From the NCBI GenBank assembly GCA_963669155.1, contig OZ022576.1:19884490-19948489 (forward strand): DNA of 64,000 nucleotides, given 5' to 3'. Each line of letters begins with the position of its first letter. Position 1 is the first letter of the stretch. Positions 26,848 through 38,750 of the stretch are shown here, piece by piece. Position numbers and translations under genes: made by a program. The notes below the pieces were generated by a model, which saw only the letters and a program-made list of their open reading frames with translations, had not been told where the DNA came from and made no database searches. Source of the stretch: Arbacia lixula (taxonomy: Eukaryota > Echinodermata > Echinoidea > Arbacioida > Arbaciidae).

Positions 26848-29128
26848 CTTTTATTTGTTGGACTGGGAGATCTAGGCGACTTGTAAGTCTTGGTGTCTCC
26901 GTCCTGGGTTGGCCCAGGGGTGGCTTGATGTTCTCTCTTCAGGGTTAGGTCCAGCACCCCTTGAACTCCTGGCCTGCCGAAGTAGCCAGTGGCGTGCTTG
27001 TCTTCGATCGCATTGTATGGCCTCACCAATGGCTTTCTCCCCGTCACCTTGAGTAGGTATGAACAACAATGTTACAGGCCTCATGTAGATATTACTTGGT
27101 TCATTTCATGTGTCTTGAAATAAGCAATCACATTATTTTCCAATCTCAAATATAACATCGATGTTATAAATGAGGCTCACAGTAGAAAACCCAGTAGAAT
27201 GTCAACAAAGATGATAATACGCATTTGAAGAGTTGATCAATATAAAATTCTTTCTTGTTTGTTTTGTTTTGTTTTTGTTTTTGTTTGTTTGTTTGTTTGT
27301 TTTTTGTTTTGTTTGTTGTTGTTGTTATTTATTTATTTATTTTATTTTCTCATTTATTTATTTATTTTTTTTTTTTTTTTTTTTTTTTTTTTGGGGGGGG
27401 GGGGTAAAATGGCGTTTCTACATTATGTGTGAACATTGTAAAGCACGTAATGTTTCATTCCGAAAGGGAATTAAATCCAAATTCTTTTTCACGAGAGAGG
27501 TTTACGGTACACCATGACTTAAGTCCTGGGAGGACTGAGATGAGAAAACGTGGATAGAATTGAAGGTGAAATGGACAAGCGAGAAAGTGAAGATTTGAAA
27601 ATAAAGTATTCTTTCGATATGAGTGTAGTCCTGAAAAGGACTGTAAACCAGAAAGCGTGAAGAGCTGACGAGTAGAGAGGTAGACTCGACGTTTCGTGCA
27701 GATTGACTGTTCGTCTTCAGGAGTGGAAGAAGACGGACAGTCAATCTGCCCGAAACGTCGAGTCTATCTCTCTACTCTTCAGCTCTTGATCGCGCTTTCT
27801 GGTTTACAGTCCATTTCAAAAGAATACTCTACTTTCAAATCTCCACTTTCTCGCCTGTCCATTTCTCTCTCGTGATTGATAATACCACCATGCAAACCTT
27901 CAAACATCATCAAATTCTTTTTATTCCCCAAAAGACCAAATCCACGACATTGGGTGTTTTTTTTTTATAAATAAATAAATAAATCAGAAATACCTCACAA
28001 ACTTTCCAGTTGTATATTTTCAATCGCAGGTAATCCATCTATCATTTGTACCAAACTTGAAATCATGGTTGAGTGGAAAGCAGTAAAAAAAACAATGTTG
28101 ATTTACAAGGAATCATATTAAGTAGATTTAATCCCTTTTGGAATTAAACTTTTTGATTTACACCATATAACACTGACACTCACTCGTGCACGGTGTATTA
28201 GTGACAGTAAGCGAGAACAGACAAGGACTGAAAAGCAGTATGCCAATGCCACTATGAATATTGAAGACATCAATATGGTAGGGTACCGAGAAATCTGAAG
28301 TTGCGTTATAACTAAGGGGCCCCCTATAGATAAAAGATAAAAAAAATACAGAAGGGCTGTATTAAAAGTAATGGGCCTACAGGTAAGTTTATTTGGTAGA
28401 TACAAACTAATACTTCCGACTTGTGACGCTACACATCCCAGAGGAAATGGATAAATGGTTTCCCACAGCCTTGCCCAAAGTGATGCCTATGTAATGTTAC
28501 TCACACACTCTGTGGAACTTACGCGAAGGAACCACCCCTCTATTACTGTAACCCTACATACATTGGTGAAAATCCTTTATGGACTTAATTTATGTTCTTG
28601 GTGCCAAGAAGTGATAGTAGTGGAGCATAAAGAGTTTGTGGTAATACAAATTCTAACCACGGTCATGACGGTGCTCGTTATCGCGTGATCATATGATTAT
28701 AGAAGTGACTGTTTGTATTAATGGTGACAAGGCTGGGTTAGAACAGAAGACATGGTTGTGTGGATGACATTTTGCCTGGAACCATTATCCATTTTCAGAT
28801 CACATATTGGTTATAGATTAACCAAAAGTAATCAAGATGGTTCAGGGAATACGATTCATAATTTTTTAAAAAAATCTTAGCACTATTGGCTACATCGGCC
28901 CCGGCCCGGCCCCATCCAACACACACGCGTACTTACACGAAACATACCAAATATAATTGTTTCATCATAATAACGACAATGGAATACCTGATTGGTGGCA
29001 TAGACGCTGTCAACCAAGAAGTTGTTTCTCCTTTGACGGAGCGAGTCGACGGACGGACTTCTTGGCAGGCGATGTCGGGCTGAGAGGGTGGAACGAGATG
29101 GTGATCGACTTCGACGCGAAGATGTCAT
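26848..29128 (-). CDS. C17orf98-like paralogue B, divergent and possibly truncated
   Basis: Exon 1 is 29128-28988 (donor GTATTC) and exon 2 is 27047-26848, joined in phase 0. Exon 1 encodes a Ser/Arg-rich start, then SPSVDSLRQRRNNFLVDSVY, parallel to SPSVEELEALEKNFLLDCIA in the complete neighbour. Exon 2 encodes RPYNAIEDKHATGYF, parallel to PGYNSQKDKHVKVYF. It then leaves the family pattern for a Thr/Lys/Ser/Pro tail and meets AGG TAA. This is either the end of a 114-residue protein, just after the spliced part, or a donor (AAAG|GTAACC) to an exon I did not find. The intron between exons 1 and 2 is absent from the neighbour. The C-terminal FGYRRN block is missing. It could be a decaying copy; the intact frame argues against a dead one. 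Confidence 0.55.
27245..27403 (+). repeat. T-rich simple repeat
   Basis: TTTTG, TTTG, TTG and TTTA units lead into a run of T and then G. It lies in the intron of paralogue B and may be the tail of a retroposed sequence, though no body was identified. Confidence 0.7.
27540..27880. mobile_element. Foldback element with CGAAACGTCG motif
   Basis: Two arms of about 160 bp are inverted around about 27720. The inner part holds GTAGACTCGACGTTTCGTGCAG against CTGCCCGAAACGTCGAGTCTA, and further blocks such as AAGCG / CGCTTTCTGGTTTACAGTCC mirror each other. The motif CTGAAGACG-stem-CGAAACGTC resembles a motif I associate with Penelope-like retroelements; that link is a guess. Confidence 0.65.
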
Positions 29129-29370
29129 TGAGGATGATAATGGACGTATTGGGTAACTTGGGTCGGATGTCCATAATGCAGGAAGAGACTGGAGTGGTTG
29201 TAAATGTGGAAAGATAAAACAGGCGTGAATGAATGGTGGCTTTGAGAGAAATAAACATCATTGCTGTTATAGTTTTCGATTCTCACCCTTCTGTGTGATG
29301 GAATATCCATTTTTTGTTTCACCTTATTCATCTCACAAGCAGGCAACGCTGCTTCAAGAATCATCATGAC

Positions 29371-29371
<1 letters not shown>

Positions 29372-29434
<63 letters not shown>

Positions 29435-29459
29435 GTGTATGTGTGTGTATGTGTGTGTG

Positions 29460-29496
<37 letters not shown>
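29372..29496 (+). repeat. (GT)n followed by (CT)n microsatellite
   Basis: About 85 bp of GT dinucleotides with a few interruptions, then about 30 bp of CT. It lies between paralogues A and B. Confidence 0.95.
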
Positions 29497-29497
<1 letters not shown>

Positions 29498-32400
29498 GCG
29501 TTATTGTTCTCTCCACATCTCATTTTCTCTCTCCAGTACCATGGTAATCTCCTAAGTCTCTTCCTCTCCTCTCTTTCCCGTCTTCGTACCGCTTGTTTTT
29601 TCTACGAATCTCATGTTATTCATCTTAAAGGGCAATACCTCGTCAAGAAGTTGGGATGAAAGTAAAGCATGGTATCAATTGGCAACACTTTGGCACAGTA
29701 TTTTCTTACAAATACAAAATAATCCTTTGTTTGTTGACATTTCCCATAGCTTATTTCTTATAGTCTTCATATTTGAGTCAATAATGTGTATTATACAATG
29801 TTCTCATCAATATTTCATTCAAATGAGAATAAGATAAATCTTCAAGCTACTCCAACGTGAAACTAGTTTTGATTTTGATGACCTTGATAACACTATATCC
29901 ATGAGTTATCACAGGGATAATGGGCTCCCTTGGGAAGTATAGCTGAAGCGTAGCAGTGCCAACACGGCTATAACACCCCTCTTTTCACGTTAAAGAATTA
30001 TCTAGACACTTACATGGAGTGATTGAGAACGGCAAACATCATCTCAAATCCTCGTCAAATCCGACAAAGAGTCCCCTCTAGGATTAAGCCAAGTATTTCT
30101 CCCGCTACTGTGGCAGTTGTAATATCTTGACAATGTCCACAGAAGTGTCATTCCGCTACATCGTGAAGCTCTTCAAGCTATTGTTCCGCTAATGCATCGG
30201 CAAACTTCGTCGTGTAAATAAGTTTGTTTTACTAATTCCTCGGTCAATACGTGGAGGTGTTAAATAAAAAATCATCATGGACAGTGTTTGTGATGTGAGA
30301 GAAACTTGCGACTGTACATCTGTTGTTCGACAAGTTTGTTGAATTTCGTCGCTTAGGATATCCGAAGATGTGGAAGAAGATTTCCATGTTTGTCTGCGGA
30401 TATTACATACATTATCAACGTAGAATGCAAACCGTTATCAAAATGATGTTAAAGGTATTATGATATTCCCACCATGTTACGTAATGACACCTTCGATATA
30501 ACTACTGGAAGGATTACACTGTATTACTTTTTACTCTTTCTCGCTTGAAAGTTACTAAACTGTCCTTAAAATTTGATGATTAGAATCCACCAAACATGCC
30601 AACGTAACTATCAAATTCAACAATGTGTTTTTAGTGTGCGTATTGGCAAAACAAGCTCACTAGTAAAATTTAACTTGTTGTTCATGTAATCGTGATTATT
30701 CTCACTGAACCTCATATAGATATGACAGCCTCTGTGATATTTGTATTTTAGTAATTTGAACAATATCTTAAATCAATCCTGCATTTTGAATTATGCTTTA
30801 AACATGTTTTTTTTTTTATTAAAGTTATTGTCAATTCTGTATTCATCATTTTTAGTAGGTTATGTTTAATGCAGGAAAGTACCCGAACATTCACAGTCCA
30901 AATCAAGGTTAAAATACAACTGGGGAATCGTTAATGTAGTTCCACACACTGTCCGAATCGTACGACAGTACTTACTCATCTTACCATCATTTCTTGTTTT
31001 GTGTGGTATTGTTATCTTTAGATTGATTTATACAGCATGTCTTTATCAATATTGCAGCTTTATATTGCGTTTTAAAAATCTATTTCTTATGTTGATGCAA
31101 TAGATCATTAGATGGCTTGACTGAGCCGAATATGATTCCTCCTGACGGTCGTTCCCCAACTCGATGCGTCACACCAGTCGCCTTTTCCCGCTCTGCTGAC
31201 TCCACTATTCGGACGTGACAACATGTCGATAGATGGCAGGGAGTACCAGACGCGAAACAAAACATACTCACATTGATTGATCTTCTCATTCAGACTGTGA
31301 GCTGGTCGATTTCTGCCCTTGTTTACTATTCTTCAACTCTCTATTCACGAGAACCTTGACGTCTTGTCATTGCCACAATGTGACAATGATGTTAATGACC
31401 AGCACGAGACGGACATGTCATTAATAATTAACACATTTCCTTTGCTGTGGAATAGAATTGCAGTACAGGTACATGCAATATAAACCTCGACGCAATTAAT
31501 ATTGTATGTAAATACGGTTAAAAGTCACTTTTAAAAGGAAAATGCCCGCAGTTTGTTTACAAACAAGCAAAGTCGGTTTTAGTTCCTCCAACATCACACT
31601 CGAACTTGGACTGTGAAATAGTCGAGACTCGATGGTGTTTCCATGTCTCGAGTTTGTGTGTTGTCTATAGAATACTGAGATATGGTTAGCAACATACGGT
31701 TAAAAATTAAACCTGAAAATGAACGCCGCCTTTCTTGATACATGTAGGACGTATTTTATATATCGTGTCCATCGAACATGACTTTCGTTATAAGAAGACG
31801 AGGTGGGAATTGGTGGGACTGGAGTTGTATGATGACGCTGATGAAATATCAACTCACACTTCTACAAAGTACATCTTCGTTTTGTTTTTTTAAGCAAGTT
31901 TTAAACACCGTTTTCTACTAAAAAAAAATCGGAGGGGCTCAGCATTACAAAAGCTCTTCATAGCTTTCCATTTAGAAATGTAGCAGCGACAGTTAGAGTA
32001 TCATATTTGAGGATCGAGCGAAGAAATGCTACAGACCTTCATCTTTTCATGTTGTAGTGATAATTGATCAAGAATAAATCGCCTTATTGCAGTCATTTGA
32101 ATTAATGTATTGTCTGTATCAAACATATCGAGAGCAAATTTCTCATAACTCAGCAAGGGTTCTTTTAAGCACCATAAACATCTGTTATGTCTTATATCTC
32201 TCTTTTAGTTGTTTAGATTTAGTCCTTATATCATAATATCACATATCTTACATTAAGAATGAGTGTGTTAATCATATAGCAGACGTTCGATTCCTAACAT
32301 TTCATGACTTTTCTCCGCCTATATAGTCGATACCAAAAGGTGATCATATATTACCAGTCTTTGCTTTCTCCTAGGATCAATACCCAATGCATAAAACGGA

Positions 32401-32658
32401 AGAGCTCACTAGCTCAGAAACTTCGCCATGGTTACCGATTGGGAGAACGCCCTATCAACCTCCTCCGGATAAGGTATGGATATTAATGGTCGCCAAAAAA
32501 CGGAGGGGAAGGGGGAGGGGTTTGGCGCTTTAAGGCCAAGCAAACTATTCACGTGTGCATTATCATCTGAAATATGTTACTTTTCAATAATTGACATCAT
32601 TTAGGTAGTTACACGAATGAATCTGCTAATGTGCTACCAACATCCATTAAAAACCTAC
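29497..32658. other. Stretch between C17orf98-like exons A and B
   Basis: This 3.2-kb stretch holds no firm gene. A possible + strand exon at 32374-32473 is listed separately. A + strand frame near 31104-31218 is rich in Pro, Ser and Thr and ends in a stop, but has no matching partner. No second exon for paralogue A was recognised. Confidence 0.5.
32374..32473 (+). other. Possible orphan exon on the plus strand
   Basis: A strong acceptor (CTTTGCTTTCTCCTAG, ending at 32373) and donor (AAG|GTATGG) bound about 100 bases. One frame is open and protein-like, with SPWLPIGRTPYQPPPDK at its end. It lies under 200 bp from the opposite-strand paralogue A exon. No partner exon or homologue was recognised. 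Confidence 0.25.
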
Positions 32659-33030
32659 CTGACTGCCTAGGGTCTTGGTCATAACTCCCCTGACCATAGG
32701 CGACTGGAAGAAGTGATTGGCGTGGTGGTCGTACAGGGCGTCATATTTCGGGATGATATCGGCCGACCACTTGTACCGGACTTTCTCGACGTGGATGCAG
32801 TCGAGCACGAAGTGGTCTTCCATCTCGCGGAGTCTCTCCGGCGACGGGGTGGGCTGCATGCCGGCGTGGACCGTCACTTCGTGATGCCACAGCGGAGAGT
32901 GCACGATGAGGTGAGGGTGCATGCCGGGGTGCATGCCGGAGGCTGCTGGCGGGCGGGCCGGAGTGGAGGGGTAGGGAGGGTGGTGGTTTGCGGACTCGCG
33001 ATCGATCGCCTTACGGTCGTGTTCCTCCAT
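32659..33030 (-). CDS. C17orf98-like paralogue A, first exon only
   Basis: A single 124-codon exon from ATG to a good donor (CAG|GTAGGT), ending in phase 0 at the same family position as exon 1 of the complete gene. A His/Pro-rich N-terminus leads to SPERLREMEDHFVLDCIHVE, then IIPKYDALYDHHANHFF and VRGVMTKTLGSQ, matching the FLLDCIAVD, YNSQKDKHVKVYF and VPTTLRKTGQ blocks. No second exon with a GGT...YL or GYRRN block was found between here and 29.1 kb. Either the exon is too diverged to see, the gene is truncated, or this exon splices to the shared downstream exon at 25494-25386, whose phase is compatible. Confidence 0.6.
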
Positions 33031-33395
33031 GCGTTGCAGATGCTAATAATGATCAAGGGAGCTGAGTCAGTGAGACCGTGGTTCTATTCATTATTGATGG
33101 TGGAAATAGATACAGTTAAATGAGGATAACTAGGGATCTAACCATTTGGGAGATGCTCTTATCAACACATTGTTTTTGTCATGCGTGTGCCAAGCACCTT
33201 TCTTTCACTCTCGCTTATTGGCACTATCCTAGGTTTGCTGGTGTAAGAGAGGATTTCATGATTTTTCCAGTTTGTTTTTACGCCACTTTCTTTTAGGTTA
33301 ACTAAAACAAATCAAAGTATGCAATCGTTCCTAGATTTTGTTAAAGCATCAAACAAATACCAAAACGTACCCTTCAATGTTATTAATCATAATTA

Positions 33396-33396
33396 C

Positions 33397-33456
<60 letters not shown>

Positions 33457-33680
33457 CCCTCTGTCTATTTTATTATTTCAATTTTTCTTTACATTTCTCT
33501 TTTATTTACAATCTTTCCCTCTCAATTCTCTCTCTTTCTCTCTCCTTTTTATTTTGCTCTCTCTCTCTCTTTCTCATCCGTCCTCTATCCACCTTCACCC
33601 CTTTCGTCCGCCTTCAATCCCCTTCTCTGTTTCTCTTTTCTATCCTTTTACGTCTTCACTTTATCATCATTCATTATCAT
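33396..33680 (+). repeat. Polypyrimidine tract with (TC)n core
   Basis: An uninterrupted (CT)n run of about 55 bp from 33399 grades into a C/T-rich stretch to about 33680. The long open frames here are by-products of low complexity. Confidence 0.9.
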
Positions 33681-34639
33681 TCATTTTCTCTGTCTCAAAT
33701 TGCACAAAAATTGTTTCGATACATGAAAAAATGCTTTATCATGACCGATATTGAATACATTGAACACAGTTGAAAAAAATGATATTGCAATTATTTTAAA
33801 AACATTCACAAATATCATTTTGATTCCTTCATAAAAGCTAATCAAATAAATATATCATATATCATACGTAAATTATATCCAAATAAATTTTTTTCACGAT
33901 AAGTTATCAGTATGTAAATTAGCCTCAAGCGTTGTGCTATTATTAGGAGAAATCCCTCATCTTTTTATTTTATTTACATATGTACATTGTAATGTTTTTT
34001 TTTTCTTTTTTTTCGCTTGATGAAGAATAAAACTTGAAATCAAAATAATAAAGCACGAAATATTGAGTAAAAGGACTTTTTTCTTACCAGTTTGATATAT
34101 TCAGCAAATTTCACACTTAATCCCACCGAAGCTACAATGCTGTTAGTTTATGATATCTTGAAGCAGGGTTAGAATGGTCTTCTGCACTCACTCGTGAACA
34201 CACTCGATCCTACTTGGACATCCAAAACATGAGTGGTCGTTGTATCGACTTTCTGTTCGAGTTGGCGATACTAATACTTGGCGAGGTGTATATAAAACGC
34301 CTTGTGACCACAATGTCAATCGTCTGGTTACCAGGGGAAAGTACAAAGGGGAATTTTCTCATGTTTTCCTGCCTAAAATAAATATTTGGCAGTGGACCTT
34401 TCGGGTGAGTGTAGCTCACCGCGATAGTCACGTGACATTAAGGGTTCGTCGTGATTGGATGTCATGTTTAATACGCTGTAGGTGGAGGTCCTCTGATTGG
34501 GTTACAAGGGATGACGTGCTGCAGTGTACGTTGTATTTCTATCCAACCAAACTGAAACGTTACAAAGTATCCATTGGTGAGAGAAACGCTACACACACTG
34601 GTGAGTGAGCACCAGAATCTAGACAAGAGAAGAAGAAAT

Positions 34640-35022
34640 GTGGAAAGATAGAAACGAGGTGTGAGAGAGAGAAAGAGAGACGGTGTCATGGGGGAGAGAA
34701 AAGGTGAGCGGAGAAAAACAAAGAAGGGTGGTAAGGGAGAGGGCAGGGGAAAGAGTGACAGTGAGATAAGATATGGGAGGGAGAAAAAAATGAAATAAGA
34801 GAGATATAGGGGGAGAGCGTGGGTGAGAAAGAAAGAAAGAGAGAAAGAGAGAGAAAGCGATAGAGAGAGAGAGATAGAGATAGGGAGAGAGTGAGAAAGA
34901 GAAGGAGAGAGAGAGAGAGAGAAATAGAGAGACTGGGGGAGAGAGAGAGAGAGAGAGAAGAAGAGAGAGAGGGAATAGAGAGAGAGAGGGGAGAGAGAGA
35001 GGGAAAGAGAGAGAGAAAAGAG

Positions 35023-35053
<31 letters not shown>

Positions 35054-35067
35054 AAAGAGAGAGAGAG

Positions 35068-35121
<54 letters not shown>

Positions 35122-35215
35122 GCAGCTAAGGGTGGGAGTCAAAACAAATAGGGCAAAGGGAAGGGAGAGCTAAAAGGGGAATGGGAGAGAGAAAATGAGA
35201 TTGAGAGAAAGGATA
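34640..35215 (+). repeat. Long polypurine (GA)n tract
   Basis: About 570 bp in which almost every base is A or G, mainly GAGAGA and GGGA units. Open frames on either strand are low-complexity artefacts. It is complementary in kind to the pyrimidine tract 1 kb upstream. Confidence 0.95.
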
Positions 35216-35949
35216 ATGGAAATCGGTTAAAAATTAAGAAAGGAACGTGTCTTATAATGTATCATCATCTCTGAATCAGCTGCATTTCCTAGGCTATATG
35301 CAATAGTATACACTTTGTTTAGTGTGAGATTCTCATTACATAATATGAACAGTAATGGCTTCGAAACTCAATTGTTTGTGTGGTAGGTTTATCGGAGCTA
35401 AATCATTAGACTACATCAGCTCCGTTACTTCTTATACCGCCTTCACTGACGGCCACTACGTCATCGATCACGTCGATAGTGACAAGACCAAGCGATTTTC
35501 TTATTCTGTTAAGCATGTTTAGAACTCCCCATTCACTTATCATTCATACCTTTTCCTAACACTATGTCTACATTTATCATTTAAATATTATGATCAGCCC
35601 CACGCTCGCTCAAGCATTATAATCTCCTGTATTTCGTATCATAATTTCATCTGTAAATTTAATGTGCAAATTCCATTTTCAATGTGAACTGATCTGTTCA
35701 GCCTGTCGTTGCATTAGTGCAGTTTTTGCACTTGGATGAATAAATACATTTATCTTTTCTGTGACCTAGGCTCATCCCGCCCAGAAATTGAATTCTTAAT
35801 ACGCTATTGATTGTTTTCATACACACAAAATGCACGAAGCAGCATAATGCTTAGCGCACATAGGGTTAAACGTCGATCCTAATTTCTCATTGAACGATAC
35901 CATAACTTGTTCTAAAATTTCGACTCCGATTTCAATTGGGGCTTGCCCA

Positions 35950-36051
35950 TTTCTTCACAGTGCTATAGCGCGCGCTAGTGACATACAGTGTACGTTCAGT
36001 GATTTCTACGGATTCGTGGAACTAGCTTAGTTAATGCTGGTCGACCTAAAG
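35950..36051 (+). promoter_or_regulatory. Possible promoter and 5' noncoding exon of the dynein gene
   Basis: The GC-richer stretch with GCTATAGCGCGCGCTAG is followed by a possible donor, CTAAAG|GTAAAC, at 36051/36052. The coding exon at 38738 begins at an acceptor 13 bp before its ATG, so an upstream noncoding exon must exist. This is the best candidate I see, but the evidence is weak. Confidence 0.2.
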
Positions 36052-38737
36052 GTAAACATATTTCTATATTTTATTTGATAAAAGCATGATTCCTGGACAT
36101 TGAAAATATTGAATCGTTTGTCGGTGATATATGTGGTGCAATTTCAAGGTGTTTAATGTACAACATCATTACATAAAGTGTATTTTCTACCGTCTGTTTC
36201 GGTCTCGAATGGTGATATTTTGGGAGATGGTTGCGAGCGCTATGGCATTTTGGCGTATTTCCCGTTAATGTTGACGATTTTGCGTGTGTGCCCGTGTATT
36301 TGAAAAGTGTGCAGCCGCAGTGACTATCGTGGTATGGCTTCTAATAACCAGTCTACTGTGAATTTTGTGGAGGGGCGGAAGCCAATTGTTCAGGACTGTA
36401 CAGTACATATAGCCGCCTAATATTATAACAGAGTCATTTTTGTCAATGACGTTGTACATGTTACAATTTTGCACAAAAATTGCTCCTTAGAGTTAGACTT
36501 AAGTTAACTTTCACGAAGACTTCACATACTAATGACTAACCACAAACCCTACCCTGCCTTTACTGCAACCATCCTGCTCATTAAGTAAGCGGGCTGCATA
36601 GTGCAGAGCTTTGAAGTAACGGAGTGGAGATTAGATTTGTTGTTTTTAACAAGACTATACCTCGGATCAAACTAGTACACAGATTTACAGAGGATAAGAG
36701 TTTTAAGGGGTGTGTGGTGTGAGTTGTTTTTGCACGGACACTGATCACACGCCCAAACTCTCTTTTTTAGCTTACAAGGAAGCAAGTTTATACGATAATA
36801 AAAGATGATAAATTTTATTCCCTTTTCGTTTGTTGAATGATTGAATAAAACAATGACTGTGCACGCGCAGGTGCAGTCAGGCAAAGTAGAACATGAATAT
36901 TGCACAAGATGTGAATTGATGAGAAATGAACATGATTAAATGATGTGTGATAAATGATGTCCAGTGATAATGAAGGGTGACACGAAGGAGGGGCTCACGC
37001 TAAGGATGATGAGGCGGAGACTTGGAGCTGAATCGCGACTTCAGAAATGTGGCTGAAGAGCCGTGAAGATCACGACGCTACACGCTGGTGATGACCACGG
37101 ACAGAGAGAGAAGAGAAAGGATGTGAAGAGGAATGGGGCTCGGTGATGAAAGCAATGAGTCACTTGTAGTTGCTGTAGGTGAAGCAGTGAGTCGTTTGAT
37201 GTCGGTCGGAGGCCGTGGAAGAAAATAAAAACAAAGTGGTGGTGCCGGCGTAGTGCAGTGAGTCGAGAGACGCTGTGGTTTGTAGATCACTTTTCAGGCG
37301 AGCTGCAGTGAGTCGAGTTCATGTGCGGTGAAGTAAAACTGCTGAAGCGAAGGGCGGGACTGGCAGCTCCCAGCGGTGAATCTTGCCATGTTGGTGTCGA
37401 TTATAACGTACCACTGGAAGATTGCCAGCCTGCTGGAGGCGGCAAGAAAAGAATCTCTAGTCCGGAAGCATGTTGTCTCGACCGGGATGGAGTTCTGGGA
37501 GATGTTGACTCAACCAAGTTGAAATGCGGGAGTGAAGACATACGCTGTGAATTGAAAGCAGTGCAACTGTAGAACAAAGGACCACATGACGTTGAAGTGC
37601 ACGTAGTCAACGATGCGCGATAGGTTGAAACAACGCACGTGGTTAGAATACATTAATAACAAACAATTGAGTTACGTAATGCGGAAAAGTACTTGGAGAG
37701 CACATGGAAAATACATGGAAAAGTACATGAAAATGAAGAGTGACTGTAAGAGTCACTACACATACCTGAAGATGATTGTAATTTTTTTTTTAATTGTAAA
37801 CGAACTAAGGTGGTTCAGAATTGCTCAACGGCAGCTGTGATGATAAGAAGATTGAAAGTCATGTTCATGTGCCAGTTCTCATATTACAATTCCTGTATTA
37901 CATTTTTTGGAACAGCCAAGATGGCTGCCTTGATGAACCTTGCTTGTTTGATAGAAATATGAAGAGGAAATCAGTAACATTGCTCAACATTTTCAGACGT
38001 TTTTAGAGTGCGTGTATTCATTCAATACAGTTACCCATTCATATGTGATCAATGTACAGTGAGTCATTTATTCATGTGTACGGTCGTATTACATCAGTAG
38101 TCGGACCCGCCATGCATGGAAAATGATGGCAAGCATCCCCTGCTATAACCCTATTCTAGTCCGGATCTTAATCCTAACCTAATTGTGTTGAGTTTAAGCT
38201 GTTAATTCATCAGAAAAAATATAAAACTGAATAATGATTAGGAAAATTGCTGTCTGATGAAATATAAAGTACCCAAATATTGGTTATGTGTGGTGGGATT
38301 TGGAAAAAGGACAGATCGTAAGATATGATTGCTGAACGCTCATGCTCATATTCCTGATGCTGAGCTTTGGCCTTCGCATCAGCCAGGTCTGGCCCTCGGT
38401 TCATCAATTTTGGCCTTGACTTGATGGTGTTTTTTTTTTTTATATGTGATACGTTTATTAACAAATAATTTTATGAACAACAGAACTTAAATGACTGGAG
38501 CATATGCAGTGAGAATGTAGGCTTGTAAACATGTCTCTGAATTCATTCATCTCATAATATTTGACATTCACCCCCTGAAAATGAACTATGAAGCTTTTAA
38601 TCAATTTTCAAGGGGGAATGTCAAAGGGTAACTTAAATGCATTACATGTATACATGTACATTTTAAAAGAGCTACATCTCTATTGTAACAAATGTGCATG
38701 TTTGACTGAATACTGTAGCTCGCTCTTTATTTTTCAG

Positions 38738-38750
38738 AACTAAAATCACA
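38738..38750 (+). other. DYNC1I: 5' UTR at the start of the first coding exon
   Basis: The acceptor TTTATTTTTCAG ends at 38737; 13 noncoding bases follow, and then ATG in the context TCACAATGTCG. The 5' leader is therefore split by an intron. Confidence 0.75.

Larger units (their letters stand above)
33031..38737. other. Intergenic region upstream of the dynein gene
   Basis: Apart from the pyrimidine and purine tracts there is no convincing gene. CpG-containing stretches near 34200-34610 and 35400-36050 are candidate promoters. Open frames near 37100-37600 are short, lack splice partners and show no family resemblance. Confidence 0.5.

Noticed and set aside
27650..27770. Hammerhead ribozyme
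   Set aside because: CTGAAGA and GAAAC are present, but the best helix uses the G that the core requires, so the catalytic core is incomplete.
29125..29659. Open frames over the GT/CT microsatellite
   Set aside because: Poly Thr-His or Val-Cys runs are a by-product of the repeat.
31080..31289. Frame that might have been the second exon of paralogue A
   Set aside because: It lacks the GGT...YL..RN pattern of the family's second exon and no acceptor gives the right phase.
33319..33754. Two overlapping open frames of about 135 codons
   Set aside because: Translation of the CT-rich tract; low complexity and no homologous domain.
34468..35151. Long open frames in both directions over the GA tract
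   Set aside because: They consist of repeated Ser-Leu or Arg-Glu units from a dinucleotide repeat, with no start context or splice partner.
37078..37610. Overlapping open frames on both strands at about 37.1-37.6 kb
   Set aside because: The frames compete, composition is not protein-like over their whole length, and no splice partner or family was seen. A noncoding transcript is possible but unsupported.
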